From positions 5,408 through 20,399 of the forward strand of contig WRMX01000046.1 of NCBI GenBank assembly GCA_009776905.1: a DNA stretch of 14,992 nt. The letters run 5' to 3'. Below, piece by piece: positions 1 through 6,963 of the stretch. Numbering within the stretch: position 1 is the stretch's first letter; each line of letters opens with the position of its first letter. Origin of the DNA: Oscillospiraceae bacterium. Lineage in GTDB: Bacteria > Bacillota > Clostridia > Oscillospirales > Oscillospiraceae. The position numbers and the translations under genes were made by a program. The notes under the pieces were generated by a model. The model was not told the DNA's origin. It searched no databases and worked only from the letters and a program-made list of their open reading frames with translations.

Positions 1-338
1 ACGATTCCCAGTCTATTTCCCGGCATATCTTCAAGAAAAATATTCTCCATGACACTTAGCGAGGCCACTAATTGCCTCTCCTGGTAGATAACGCTAATGC
101 CGGTCTTCAGCGATTGATACGGAGAAGCGATTTTTTTTGTTTCGCCATCGATATTTATAAGGCCGCTATCCGGCTGCAGGTCACCGCTAAGTATCTTGAG
201 CAACGTGCTTTTTCCGGCGCCGTTTTCGCCCATCAGCGCTGTCACTTTGCCGCCATCGGCGCGAAAACTCACATTGTCCAAAGCCCGGACGCCGGGAAAC
301 GTTTTGCTTAGCCCCGCAAATTCTAGATATCGTCCCAT
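1..338 (-). CDS. Sugar-type ABC transporter ATP-binding protein (RbsA/MglA-like), N-terminal part, runs off left edge
   Basis: Only the first 112 codons are in the window. The start is the ATG at 338-336, preceded by a GAGGTG ribosome binding site. The protein opens with MGRYLEFAGLSKTFPGVRAL, typical of the first nucleotide-binding domain of carbohydrate importers. The Walker A motif GENGAGKST lies at about residues 37-45 and the Q-loop reads VIYQERQLV. Family knowledge: RbsA, MglA and XylG ATPases carry two such domains in about 500 residues and energise uptake of ribose, galactose, xylose or related compounds together with an RbsC-type permease and a periplasmic-type binding protein. Those partners would lie to the left. 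It is transcribed divergently from the LysR gene. The sugar or nucleoside carried cannot be told from this fragment. Confidence 0.92.
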   Translation of the reverse strand, partial: MGRYLEFAGLSKTFPGVRALDNVSFRADGGKVTALMGENGAGKSTLLKILSGDLQPDSGLINIDGETKKIASPYQSLKTGISVIYQERQLVASLSVMENIFLEDMPGNRLGI

Positions 339-682
339 CAAACTGCACCTCGTAGCATGTCTATTTCTTTTTTATAATACAGCAAGGTACGTAGATTGTA
401 AATATAAACATCGATAACGGGATAATATTCTTGCATTCGTCCACGCCACTGTTATCAAAACCTAGAGCCCAGCAGACGTTTATTTTGTTTCCGGCATCGC
501 GGGATTGGTTGATACATAATATGTGAAATAGAACCGCTACAGATGTAACCAAAAAAATACTTCCACGAGCTGAATAGTTTTGTTAAAATTAACCAATATA
601 TCGTTATCTCCACCGAAACCGGCAATCTTAAGCGAGTGCCCATGCAAAAACCTCAAAGACAGGAAGATAGGGATGATGCACA
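339..682. other. Divergent intergenic region between the ABC ATPase and lysR genes
   Basis: This gap of 344 bases is AT-rich and has no convincing coding sequence. It holds the minus-strand promoter at 374-402. A short near-palindrome ACATA-A-TATGT lies at about 513-523. The lysR promoter must lie here on the plus strand. TTGTTA near 580-585 followed by the AT-rich stretch around 596-608 is possible but has a poor -10, so it is not called. No riboswitch or tRNA is recognisable. Confidence 0.5.
374..402 (-). promoter_or_regulatory. Sigma-A type promoter for the ABC ATPase gene
   Basis: Read on the minus strand, a -35 box TTTACA (402-397) and a -10 box TATTAT (379-374) are separated by exactly 17 bases. 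They lie about 36 bases upstream of the start codon at 338. This is the best-matched promoter in the window. Confidence 0.6.
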
Positions 683-1561
683 ATGACACAAAGGCAAATG
701 CAATACTTCATAGCGGTTTGCGAATGCGGAAATGTGACAAAAGCAGCAGAGCAGCTATACGTGTCCAGACCCGTCGTCTCAAAGGTTCTGCGCGAGCTAG
801 AGGAAGAGTTTGGCGTTTCGCTGTTTGTCAGAACAAGCACGGGCATCAGAATAACGGAACAAGGCAACTCAATCAGAAAGTTTATCGAGGGATATATGAA
901 CTCATACAGCCAGCTCTGCGAACGTGTGCATGAATCCGACTCTCCGGGAGGAAGCCACTTTCTCCGCATCGGCGTCGCGCCGACGAGTATCAGATGGTTC
1001 TTCACAAGCATATACTTCCCATTGAAAGAGAGACACAAGGATCTCAAACTATTCGTTTCCGAGATGCCGGCGCAGGAGTCGCTGGATGCGATCATCAACG
1101 GCGATGTCGATTTTGTTATCTCGCCGAGGAGAGTGGAGGATTCGCCATCGCTCAGCGCGATCAAGTTATATGAATCCGAGCTTGTTTTTTGCGCGTCCGC
1201 AACGAGCAAATATGCCGACTGTCCATGGGTCGATTATGACTCAATAACGGATCTGCCTATGGTCATGCCCTATACGGGCGGCGACGGCATCATCGAGAAC
1301 CCCGTCATTTTCGTCATGCAGGCGGATGTCATGAGGATGGCGGTGGAACATGGCGATATTTATTCCGTGCTGCCATATGAAGTCACGGATGGATGGGAAG
1401 GAGTTGCGGCGATTCCGTTTAAACCGAAAAAGCCATTCATCATCAACCTTATCTGGAATAATACGCTGCCGAATAAAAAAGCATTTCAGACGTTGATGGA
1501 TTTCGTAAAGGAAAAGATAGATGCAAAAGTCTGGTTCATAGGAGATGTCACGCGACACTGA
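683..1561 (+). CDS. LysR-family transcriptional regulator
   Basis: This protein of 292 residues has the normal LysR length. Residues 1-60 form the winged helix-turn-helix: MTQRQMQYFIAVCECGNVTK followed by AAEQLYVSRPVVSKVLRELE, then FGVSLFVRT, the standard LysR helix pattern. Residues from about 90 to 290 form the co-inducer-binding domain, recognised by position and by stretches such as DAIINGDVDFVIS, VDYDSITDLPMV and VLPYEVTDGW. A purine-rich stretch ATAGGG lies about 10 bases before the ATG; two upstream ATGs at 673 and 676 are in another frame. It is divergent from the sugar ABC gene and sits 103 bases upstream of the first solute-binding gene in the same direction. Inference: it controls the transporter/cupin cluster downstream, and its ligand is the imported or converted compound. 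Alternatively it controls the divergent sugar importer. Confidence 0.93.
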   Translation: MTQRQMQYFIAVCECGNVTKAAEQLYVSRPVVSKVLRELEEEFGVSLFVRTSTGIRITEQGNSIRKFIEGYMNSYSQLCERVHESDSPGGSHFLRIGVAPTSIRWFFTSIYFPLKERHKDLKLFVSEMPAQESLDAIINGDVDFVISPRRVEDSPSLSAIKLYESELVFCASATSKYADCPWVDYDSITDLPMVMPYTGGDGIIENPVIFVMQADVMRMAVEHGDIYSVLPYEVTDGWEGVAAIPFKPKKPFIINLIWNNTLPNKKAFQTLMDFVKEKIDAKVWFIGDVTRH

Positions 1562-1588
1562 CGACCGATAGGCACTGTGTCGCGTTAC
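1547..1588. promoter_or_regulatory. Inverted repeat overlapping the lysR stop: candidate operator or terminator hairpin
   Basis: The arms GTCACGCGACAC (1547-1558) and GTGTCGCGTTAC (1577-1588) pair at 11 of 12 positions, including a perfect 9-base core, with an 18-base spacer. The left arm covers the end of lysR, whose TGA is at 1559-1561. The right arm abuts the possible -35 box at 1589. No T-run follows, so a plain terminator is less likely. The position, roughly 55 bases before the expected transcription start, would suit a LysR-type binding site, although the arms are farther apart than the usual T-N11-A palindrome. Confidence 0.4.
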
Positions 1589-1617
1589 TTCATTAAAGAG
1601 CATTTTCAGGTTATAAA
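1589..1617 (+). promoter_or_regulatory. Possible promoter of the transporter/cupin cluster
   Basis: TTCATT (1589-1594), a 17-base spacer and TATAAA (1612-1617) form a weak -35 with a good -10, about 48 bases before the start of the first solute-binding gene. A weak -35 would fit an activator-dependent promoter, as expected for a LysR-regulated operon. Transcription from lysR reading through cannot be excluded. Confidence 0.35.
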
Positions 1618-1664
1618 CGCACATCAAAGAGGCCCACGAGAAACAATACCGATAGGAGGAACCA

Positions 1665-3356
1665 ATGAAAAAAATCAAAATCATCGCCACTCTTCTCTGT
1701 GTTGTCATGTTGTTTTCAATAGCAGCATGCAACAAAAACAACGACGCAAACACAAACAACAACAACGACGCCAGCAACAACAACAGCAGCAGCACCAACG
1801 ACAGCGGCACCAACACCAACGATAACAGCAGCACCAACACCAACAATAACAGTAGCAGCAACACCAACGATACCAATACCGACAACTCAAATACAGACAA
1901 TACCGGCAGCACATCCGGAAAGGACACCATAAACATCGTATTCTCCGGAGATACGGGAACGCTCGATGCCGTCAACATGTCAGGCGGATCAGCGGGCGTC
2001 CCCAGCGTATACATGGAACCGATGTGGCGGTTGATGGAAGGCATGGAATATGAGTGGGTCCTCGCGACGGGCCTCGATGAGGTCAGCCCGACCCAATGGA
2101 TAATCCATGTCAGAGAAGGTGTTAAATTCTCCAACGGAAACACGCTGACAGCGGACGACATCCTCTTCACTTTGAAGCTGTGGCGTGACACCCCGAACCG
2201 CGCGCTACAAACGCAGTCCCTCGACCTGGACAATTCCAGCGTCATCGACGACTACACCCTCGATCTGCGCCTTACGGAGTATAACGTCGCGCAGATGCCC
2301 ATGCTCAGCACGACGCTCATCACGGACTCAAAAACATATGACCCATTGGAAGCAGCGGTCAACCCCGTAGGAACTGGTCCCTACATTGTGACGGAGTATG
2401 TTGTAAACAGCTATATCCGCCTGGCCGCGAGAGACGATTACTGGGGCAAGAAGCCGGCGATACCGAATATGGTTTTCAGGCACATTTCCGAACCAGCGCA
2501 GATAGTTAACGCGCTTGTGACAGGAATGGTCGATATCGCAACAGTTCCGTCCGCAGACATCGAGTACATAAAGACCTTGCCCGGATATAATGTATACACA
2601 AGGCCTAGCGGCACGGGGACAATGGCCTTGTTCAACACGGATGCCCAGAGCCCGTTCCATGATGCCGACGCGCGCCTCGCGGTGTGTTTGGCAATCGATA
2701 GAAATGCGATCGTGAACCTCGTATACAATGGCTATGCGGAAGTGTCGGTCATGCCGGTCTCAAAGGGCAACATCGACTTTGAGCAACGATTCAGCAACTT
2801 GGGCGATTCATATTCAATCGGTTACAACGTTGATCTGGCAAAACAGTATGCGGACAGCTCCGGCCTGACCGGGAAGGACGTCCGTGTCATGACAAACGGC
2901 GACCCTTCATACGTCACGATGGCCGAAATCATCCAGGCGAACCTCAAAGACATTGGCGTCTCCGTGACCATCTTGAACTATGACCAAGCCACCCTCAGGT
3001 CGCTCTACAGAACCGATCCCACTTCATATGACATCTGTCTGTCGGCAAGCGCCGCCCCAACTTACATGGTGGCTGATGTCATGTATGCGTACGTCGCTTT
3101 TTCAACGATCATCAGCGCTCCCGGCGCATGGGACGGCGTCGAAGAATATATGGAGCTCGGTTCGGTGGCATTGGGTGGCGCGACTCCACAGATTCGCAGC
3201 GACGCCCTCTTTGAAATGCTGAAGCTCTTCACGGCTCAAAACCCATGGTTCGGACTCTGCGATCCGGTCGGTTCGTCGGCGTATTCCAAGGATTTGGGCG
3301 AAATTGTCTTCAATGCCTACGGCGCCGTTCTATATCAGGATCTATCATTCAACTAA
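1665..3356 (+). CDS. ABC transporter solute-binding lipoprotein 1, family 5 (DppA/OppA/NikA-like)
   Basis: This 563-residue lipoprotein is the extracellular receptor of the importer. AGGAGG at 1655-1660 precedes the ATG by four bases. Residues 1-21 are a lipoprotein signal peptide (MKKIKIIATLLCVVMLFSIA) with lipobox I-A-A-C, and Cys22 is the lipidation site. Residues 23-85 form an Asn/Ser/Thr/Asp linker that likely tethers the receptor above the membrane. From residue 86 on, the family-5 fold is seen: GTLDAVN, a mature-start motif, then GVKFSNGNTLTADDILFTL, the SBP_bac_5 hallmark, VGTGPY, and NALVTGMVDIA. Family knowledge: such proteins bind peptides, nickel chelates, opines or oligosaccharides. 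Only 11 bases separate it from the bicupin gene. Its paralogue at 8914 shares the core, including a run of 66 identical residues, but differs towards the C-terminus. The ligand is unknown. Confidence 0.95.
   Translation: MKKIKIIATLLCVVMLFSIAACNKNNDANTNNNNDASNNNSSSTNDSGTNTNDNSSTNTNNNSSSNTNDTNTDNSNTDNTGSTSGKDTINIVFSGDTGTLDAVNMSGGSAGVPSVYMEPMWRLMEGMEYEWVLATGLDEVSPTQWIIHVREGVKFSNGNTLTADDILFTLKLWRDTPNRALQTQSLDLDNSSVIDDYTLDLRLTEYNVAQMPMLSTTLITDSKTYDPLEAAVNPVGTGPYIVTEYVVNSYIRLAARDDYWGKKPAIPNMVFRHISEPAQIVNALVTGMVDIATVPSADIEYIKTLPGYNVYTRPSGTGTMALFNTDAQSPFHDADARLAVCLAIDRNAIVNLVYNGYAEVSVMPVSKGNIDFEQRFSNLGDSYSIGYNVDLAKQYADSSGLTGKDVRVMTNGDPSYVTMAEIIQANLKDIGVSVTILNYDQATLRSLYRTDPTSYDICLSASAAPTYMVADVMYAYVAFSTIISAPGAWDGVEEYMELGSVALGGATPQIRSDALFEMLKLFTAQNPWFGLCDPVGSSAYSKDLGEIVFNAYGAVLYQDLSFN
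1731..1919 (+). repeat. Trinucleotide-like low-complexity tract coding the Asn/Ser/Thr linker of receptor 1
   Basis: This tract codes residues 23-85, almost only Asn, Ser, Thr, Asp and Gly. It is written mostly with AAC, AGC, ACC, GAC and AAT codons, so the DNA is a degenerate (A/G)(A/C/G)C trinucleotide repeat. Such tracts change length by replication slippage. The complementary strand therefore shows spurious Cys/Trp/Tyr- or Leu/Val-rich open frames that are not genes. Confidence 0.85.
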
Positions 3357-3367
3357 AGGGGTGTCCA

Positions 3368-4549
3368 ATGAGCCAATTTGACGAATTCATCTATACCATA
3401 CCAAAAGAGCATCATGAGTGGGGCGACCATATCGCATCGCCAAGAGCATATTTCCGAGGAAACCAGAGCATGAAGGGCTCGCGACACATCATGGGCTTTG
3501 ATGTAATACTAAACGAAGCCGTGGACGGCTATCCGCATTTCCACCACTCCGTAGAGGAATACCATTGGTTCACAGGCTCTGATTTGACAAAATTCTTTGA
3601 CTTTGACGCAGAAATTGAAATCTGGCTCGGGGATGACCCCGATAATCTGGAAAAGTACACAATAACAGAGCCAACATTGATACGCTGCCCTCCAAACTTC
3701 TGGCACGGGCCGATAAACTACAAAAGAGTCGGAAAGCCGGTCGCTTTTTCCGCAATCTATTTTGACGGCGAATGGTCGAGCATCTCTCGCCGCGTCAAGC
3801 CGGACGGAAGCGTCGACTATCCATATCTCGGCTCCAGCCAAAAACGTTGCGTCTACGACAATTCCGCAAGCTGCACACACTGCGGGAAATGCTTCCGGGA
3901 GTATCGTGAAAATCCCGGGAGCATCGAGAACATGGAAATCGACTTTGCGCTTAAATGGCGCGACGAGCTGGTCAACGGTCGTTCTATCCCTGCAAGCGGC
4001 GCGTATGACAAGTACATCTTCAAGTATCCCGTGGAATACCATCAATGGGGGGACAGATTCGCCAACCCTCGCGGGAAGTTTAGAGGCGAAACGCAGCTAC
4101 CCGGCGTCAAATTTTTCGGAGGCTTCAGCGTTGTCATAAATTCAAACAACATGGAAGTCCCCCATCTCCATCATGCCAATGACGAGTATCTGTGGTTCAC
4201 GGGGTCCGATTTGCAAAACTTTTTTGACTATGACTCGGAAATCGAAATATATCTCGGTTGGGATCCGGACAATATGGAGAAAATCGTCATCACCGAGCCA
4301 ACAGTGATAAGGGTGCCGCCCGATATGTGGCATTGCCCCATCAACTTCAAGCGCATAGACAAGCCTGTCGGATTCCTCCCCATCTACCCCGATGGCGACT
4401 GGTCAAAGGTTCTGCGCAAGGAAGACGAGAATGGGCGTTATGAATATGTGTACCAAGCTGCCACATTAAAGAAATGCGTGTATGACAAAAAGAAGACTTG
4501 CTGGTATTGCGGCAAGTGTTCAAGCGACAAGAGCATCAAAAAAAATTAA
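3368..4549 (+). CDS. Two-domain cupin (bicupin) with a tetracysteine cluster after each domain
   Basis: This protein of 393 residues has no signal peptide and is probably cytoplasmic. I place the start at the ATG at 3368, behind AAAGGGGTG; earlier in-frame starts overlap the receptor gene. Two homologous halves follow each other (about 1-180 and 211-393). Each has cupin motif 1 with likely metal ligands (His57, His59, Glu64; His266, His268, Glu273), the block F(D/Y)-E-I-E-I, then ITEPT and cupin motif 2 P-P-x-x-W-H-x-P-I-N (His113, His322). Each half ends in C-x7-C-x2-C-G-K-C (Cys161, 169, 172, 175; Cys370, 378, 381, 384), which could hold zinc or an iron-sulfur centre. Two single-domain relatives lie at 10713 and 11295. 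Cupins include dioxygenases, isomerases and sugar-binding proteins; I do not recognise a named family with this cysteine tail, so no reaction is assigned. It is likely co-transcribed with receptor 1 and the tautomerase. Confidence 0.9.
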   Translation: MSQFDEFIYTIPKEHHEWGDHIASPRAYFRGNQSMKGSRHIMGFDVILNEAVDGYPHFHHSVEEYHWFTGSDLTKFFDFDAEIEIWLGDDPDNLEKYTITEPTLIRCPPNFWHGPINYKRVGKPVAFSAIYFDGEWSSISRRVKPDGSVDYPYLGSSQKRCVYDNSASCTHCGKCFREYRENPGSIENMEIDFALKWRDELVNGRSIPASGAYDKYIFKYPVEYHQWGDRFANPRGKFRGETQLPGVKFFGGFSVVINSNNMEVPHLHHANDEYLWFTGSDLQNFFDYDSEIEIYLGWDPDNMEKIVITEPTVIRVPPDMWHCPINFKRIDKPVGFLPIYPDGDWSKVLRKEDENGRYEYVYQAATLKKCVYDKKKTCWYCGKCSSDKSIKKN

Positions 4550-4561
4550 GGAGTGACAAAA

Positions 4562-4924
4562 ATGCCGTATATCAGACTGAGCGTAACACAGAAACTGACC
4601 CCAGAAAAGCGCGAGGAACTCGTGACCGCCATCGGCGAAGCCCTGAGCATTATCCCCGGCAAGAGCGGGCGCTTCCTTATCTCTGACGTCGAAGACGGAA
4701 AAACCATGTATTTAGGCAGCAACCAACAAGAAGACATGGTCTTTGCAGACGTGCGATACCATGGAAACTACGAGTACAAGATCAAGAGCGATTTCACGGT
4801 CGCAATGTTTAACGCAATGAACAGGGTCTTAGGAACAAGTAAAGACAGGATGTGGCTGAATATCACCGAGTTCAATACCTGGGGAGGATTTGGCGATTTC
4901 AAAGACGACAGCCATCCGGATTAG
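4562..4924 (+). CDS. MIF-like tautomerase-superfamily protein
   Basis: This is a 120-residue protein beginning Met-Pro-Tyr-Ile. I choose the ATG at 4562, behind AAGGAG (4548-4553), because removal of Met then exposes the N-terminal proline that is the catalytic base of this superfamily; the in-frame GTG at 4553 overlaps that binding site. Features in line with macrophage migration inhibitory factor (MIF) type enzymes are the start MPYIRLSVTQ, Lys34 in an I-P-G-K context (the position of catalytic Lys32 in MIF), and the C-terminal stretch TSKDRMWLNITEFNTWGGFG, which resembles the end of MIF proteins. The length also fits MIF (about 115) rather than the 60-residue 4-oxalocrotonate type. Family knowledge: such enzymes interconvert keto and enol forms, for example of phenylpyruvate. 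Inference: it processes the imported compound. The real substrate is unknown. The gene starts 12 bases after the bicupin stop. Confidence 0.85.
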   Translation: MPYIRLSVTQKLTPEKREELVTAIGEALSIIPGKSGRFLISDVEDGKTMYLGSNQQEDMVFADVRYHGNYEYKIKSDFTVAMFNAMNRVLGTSKDRMWLNITEFNTWGGFGDFKDDSHPD

Positions 4925-4977
4925 CCGCAGCGCGCGGCGTCCGGGTTGTGACGACGAGTCTCCCCGAAAACTCCCGT

Positions 4978-5063
4978 TGTCATCCTGAGCGATAGCGAAG
5001 GATCTTGTCTGAGCACTTACGAAACAACGGAGGTAAAGATTCTTCGCTTCGTTCAAAACGATA
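4978..5063. repeat. Imperfect inverted-repeat element between the tautomerase and permease genes
   Basis: The left arm (4978-5006), containing CCTGAGCGATAGCGAAGGAT, and the right arm (5035-5063), containing GATTCTTCGCTTCGTTCAAA, are reverse complements with several mismatches and one unpaired base. A 28-base loop separates them. The core GAGCGA(T)AGCGAAGGATC is the type of motif found in short dispersed intergenic palindromes of many bacteria. It lies in the only sizeable gap inside the first part of the cluster (4925-5120). In RNA it would fold as a long hairpin and may affect read-through to the permease genes. The rest of the gap (4925-4977) is GC-rich and shows nothing I recognise. Confidence 0.65.
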
Positions 5064-5120
5064 GGTATTACAAGGCTTTTGAGTTTTCAAGGACACATAC
5101 GACAAAAAAGGAGGAGGATA

Positions 5121-6080
5121 ATGCTAAGGTATATCATTAGGCGCCTGCTGTTGATGATCCCCACCCTTCTGGGCATATCTTTCATAGTGCTATTGTTCAT
5201 CACGATCACGCCTGGCGATCCCGCGCGGCTCATATTGGGCGACCAAGCATCGGAAGAGGACATCGCGGACTTAAGGGAAGAGCTCGGGCTCAACGACCCG
5301 CTCATCGTCAGATATGCCAACTTCATATGGAATATCTCGCACGGAGATTTTGGCCGTTCATATACGACAGGCAGGCCCGTCATCGATGAGATTCTTATGC
5401 GATTCCCATATTCGCTCATGCTTGTTTGCATCAGCATGACGCTTGCCGTGTGCATAGGCATACCAATCGGAATATATGCCGCGACCCACCAATATACATG
5501 GAAGGACAACGCAGCCATTTTCGGCTCCCTTTTCTGCGTGTCGATGCCCGGTTTCTGGTTTGCGTTGATGATGATCCAGCTCCTATGCGTCAAGCTCTTC
5601 CTGTTGCCTCCATCAGGAGTGGAAACCTGGAAAGGGTGGATCTTGCCCGCATTCACGGGGTCTCTGGGCTTTGCGGCCTCCATAGCGCGCCAGACACGGT
5701 CGAACATGCTGGAAGTAATCCGGCAAGACTACATCACGACGGCTCGCGCGAAAGGCCTGCCGGAAAGGAAAGTCCGCTACAGGCATGCACTGAAGAACGC
5801 GATTATCCCGGTCATTATGATAGTCGGCTCGATTTTCGGTTTGGCAATGGGCGGCTCGATGATTTCCGAGGTCATATTTTCAATCCCCGGCCTTGGCAGC
5901 TACACCCTCGCCGCTTTGCAGGGCAGGAACTATCCTGTAATTCAAGTCAGCGTCTTCTTCATGTCCGTGATGTTCGCCATAGCGCTGCTACTAATTGATA
6001 TAGCTTTTGCCATAGTCGACCCGAGAATACGCTCCCAATTCGCGCATAAAAGACAAAGAGCAAAGAGAAAGGAGGCGTGA
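5121..6080 (+). CDS. ABC transporter permease, DppB/OppB-like
   Basis: This protein of 319 residues is an integral membrane subunit. The start is the ATG at 5121, seven bases downstream of a strong GGAGGAGG-like site; an in-frame ATG at 5079 lacks one and adds a non-membrane tail. The first membrane helix follows MLRYIIRRLL (residues 9-30), then the usual extracytoplasmic loop with TPGDPARLILG and the FGRSYTTGRPV motif of DppB proteins. Five more hydrophobic segments follow. The cytoplasmic EAA loop, which docks on the ATPases, is at about residues 203-231 (DYITTARAKGLPERKVRYRH, then NAIIPV). The C-terminus is strongly basic. It would pair with the DppC-like permease that begins six bases after its stop. 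Confidence 0.94.
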   Translation: MLRYIIRRLLLMIPTLLGISFIVLLFITITPGDPARLILGDQASEEDIADLREELGLNDPLIVRYANFIWNISHGDFGRSYTTGRPVIDEILMRFPYSLMLVCISMTLAVCIGIPIGIYAATHQYTWKDNAAIFGSLFCVSMPGFWFALMMIQLLCVKLFLLPPSGVETWKGWILPAFTGSLGFAASIARQTRSNMLEVIRQDYITTARAKGLPERKVRYRHALKNAIIPVIMIVGSIFGLAMGGSMISEVIFSIPGLGSYTLAALQGRNYPVIQVSVFFMSVMFAIALLLIDIAFAIVDPRIRSQFAHKRQRAKRKEA

Positions 6081-6085
6081 CGAAT

Positions 6086-6952
6086 ATGCCCGATGAAAGC
6101 ACAGCCAAAAAGAAGCCAAGGATCCTTGAGGTCTGGAGACGCTTGAAGAAAAACAAAGTCGCCGTAGTTTCGCTGTTCGTCATCCTCTTCGTGATACTCG
6201 TCGCCGTCTTTGCTCCGATACTCGCGCCATATCCATATGATCAGCAGAATTTCTCGCTCTCCTTCGCCGGTTCCAGCAGGGAGCATCTCCTCGGCACCGA
6301 CAGGCTCGGTCGCGATGTCCTGAGCCGGCTGATATGGGGCTCGCGCCAGTCTCTCCAATTAGGAGTCATTGCAACGGCAATCGCGGCAACGATTGGCATA
6401 ATAATAGGCGCCATCGCGGGTTTCTACGGAGGATGGACTGACACCTTGGTCATGCGGGCGCTCGACATATATCAGAGCATACCTATGTTTCTGCTGACCG
6501 TCACCCTTGCCGCCGTGATGGGGCCTAGCCTGCGTAACGCGATTCTCGCCATAGGCATAAGCATGATTCCCGGTCCCGCCCGACTCATGCGCGCGTCAAT
6601 ACTCTCCGTACGTGAAAGGGAGTTTATCGAAGCGGCGAAGATAATCAACACGAGCAGCGTCCGCACGATACGCAAACACATAATCCCAAACGCTATCTCG
6701 CCGCTGATTGTTTCCATCACCATGAGCATCGGCAGCAACATCCTCGCGGGCGCGGGCCTAAGCTTCATAGGCCTCGGCGCGCAGCCGCCGATTCCCGAAT
6801 GGGGAGCGCTGATATCGGACGCAAGGAATATCATGAGGGAACACGCGACGCTCGCGCTATATCCGGGCATCTGCGTCATGGTCACGGTGCTCGCGTTCAA
6901 TCTCCTCGGGGACGGGCTCAGGGATGCGCTCGACCCGCGCTTGAAGAATTGA
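6086..6952 (+). CDS. ABC transporter permease, DppC/OppC-like
   Basis: This is the second membrane subunit, 288 residues. The chosen ATG at 6086 is ten bases after AAAGGAGG (6067-6075), which lies inside the end of the previous gene; the in-frame GTG at 6077 is too close to that site. Residues 10-60 match the OppC N-terminal domain (basic RRLKKNKVA, one membrane helix, then FAPILAPYP). HLLGTDRLGRDVLSRLIWGS at about 68-87 is the hallmark of this family. The EAA loop lies at about 179-206 (EFIEAAKIINTSSVRTIRKH). GLSFIGLGAQPPIPEWG and LGDGLRDALDPRLK at the C-terminus are family-typical. It forms the translocation pore with the DppB-like protein. Confidence 0.95.
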   Translation: MPDESTAKKKPRILEVWRRLKKNKVAVVSLFVILFVILVAVFAPILAPYPYDQQNFSLSFAGSSREHLLGTDRLGRDVLSRLIWGSRQSLQLGVIATAIAATIGIIIGAIAGFYGGWTDTLVMRALDIYQSIPMFLLTVTLAAVMGPSLRNAILAIGISMIPGPARLMRASILSVREREFIEAAKIINTSSVRTIRKHIIPNAISPLIVSITMSIGSNILAGAGLSFIGLGAQPPIPEWGALISDARNIMREHATLALYPGICVMVTVLAFNLLGDGLRDALDPRLKN

Positions 6953-6963
6953 GGTGATGCGAC

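Noticed and set aside
1705..1914. Cys/Trp/Tyr-rich open frame on the minus strand
   Set aside because: It is the complement of the Asn/Ser/Thr linker tract of receptor 1. The odd composition comes from the trinucleotide repeat; there is no ribosome binding site.
1241..2245. Long open frame (334 codons) on the minus strand
   Set aside because: It overlaps the end of lysR and the start of receptor 1, which both have clear family motifs and binding sites. Its Leu/Val run comes from the linker repeat.
3245..3367. Upstream in-frame extension of the bicupin
   Set aside because: It would overlap the receptor 1 coding end in another frame, lacks a binding site, and adds residues absent from the related cupins. 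ATG 3368 is preferred.
5029..5038. GGAGGTAAAG as a ribosome binding site for a small gene before the DppB-like gene
   Set aside because: No ATG, GTG or TTG start with a sensible open frame follows at the right distance. The sequence belongs to the loop and arm of the inverted-repeat element.
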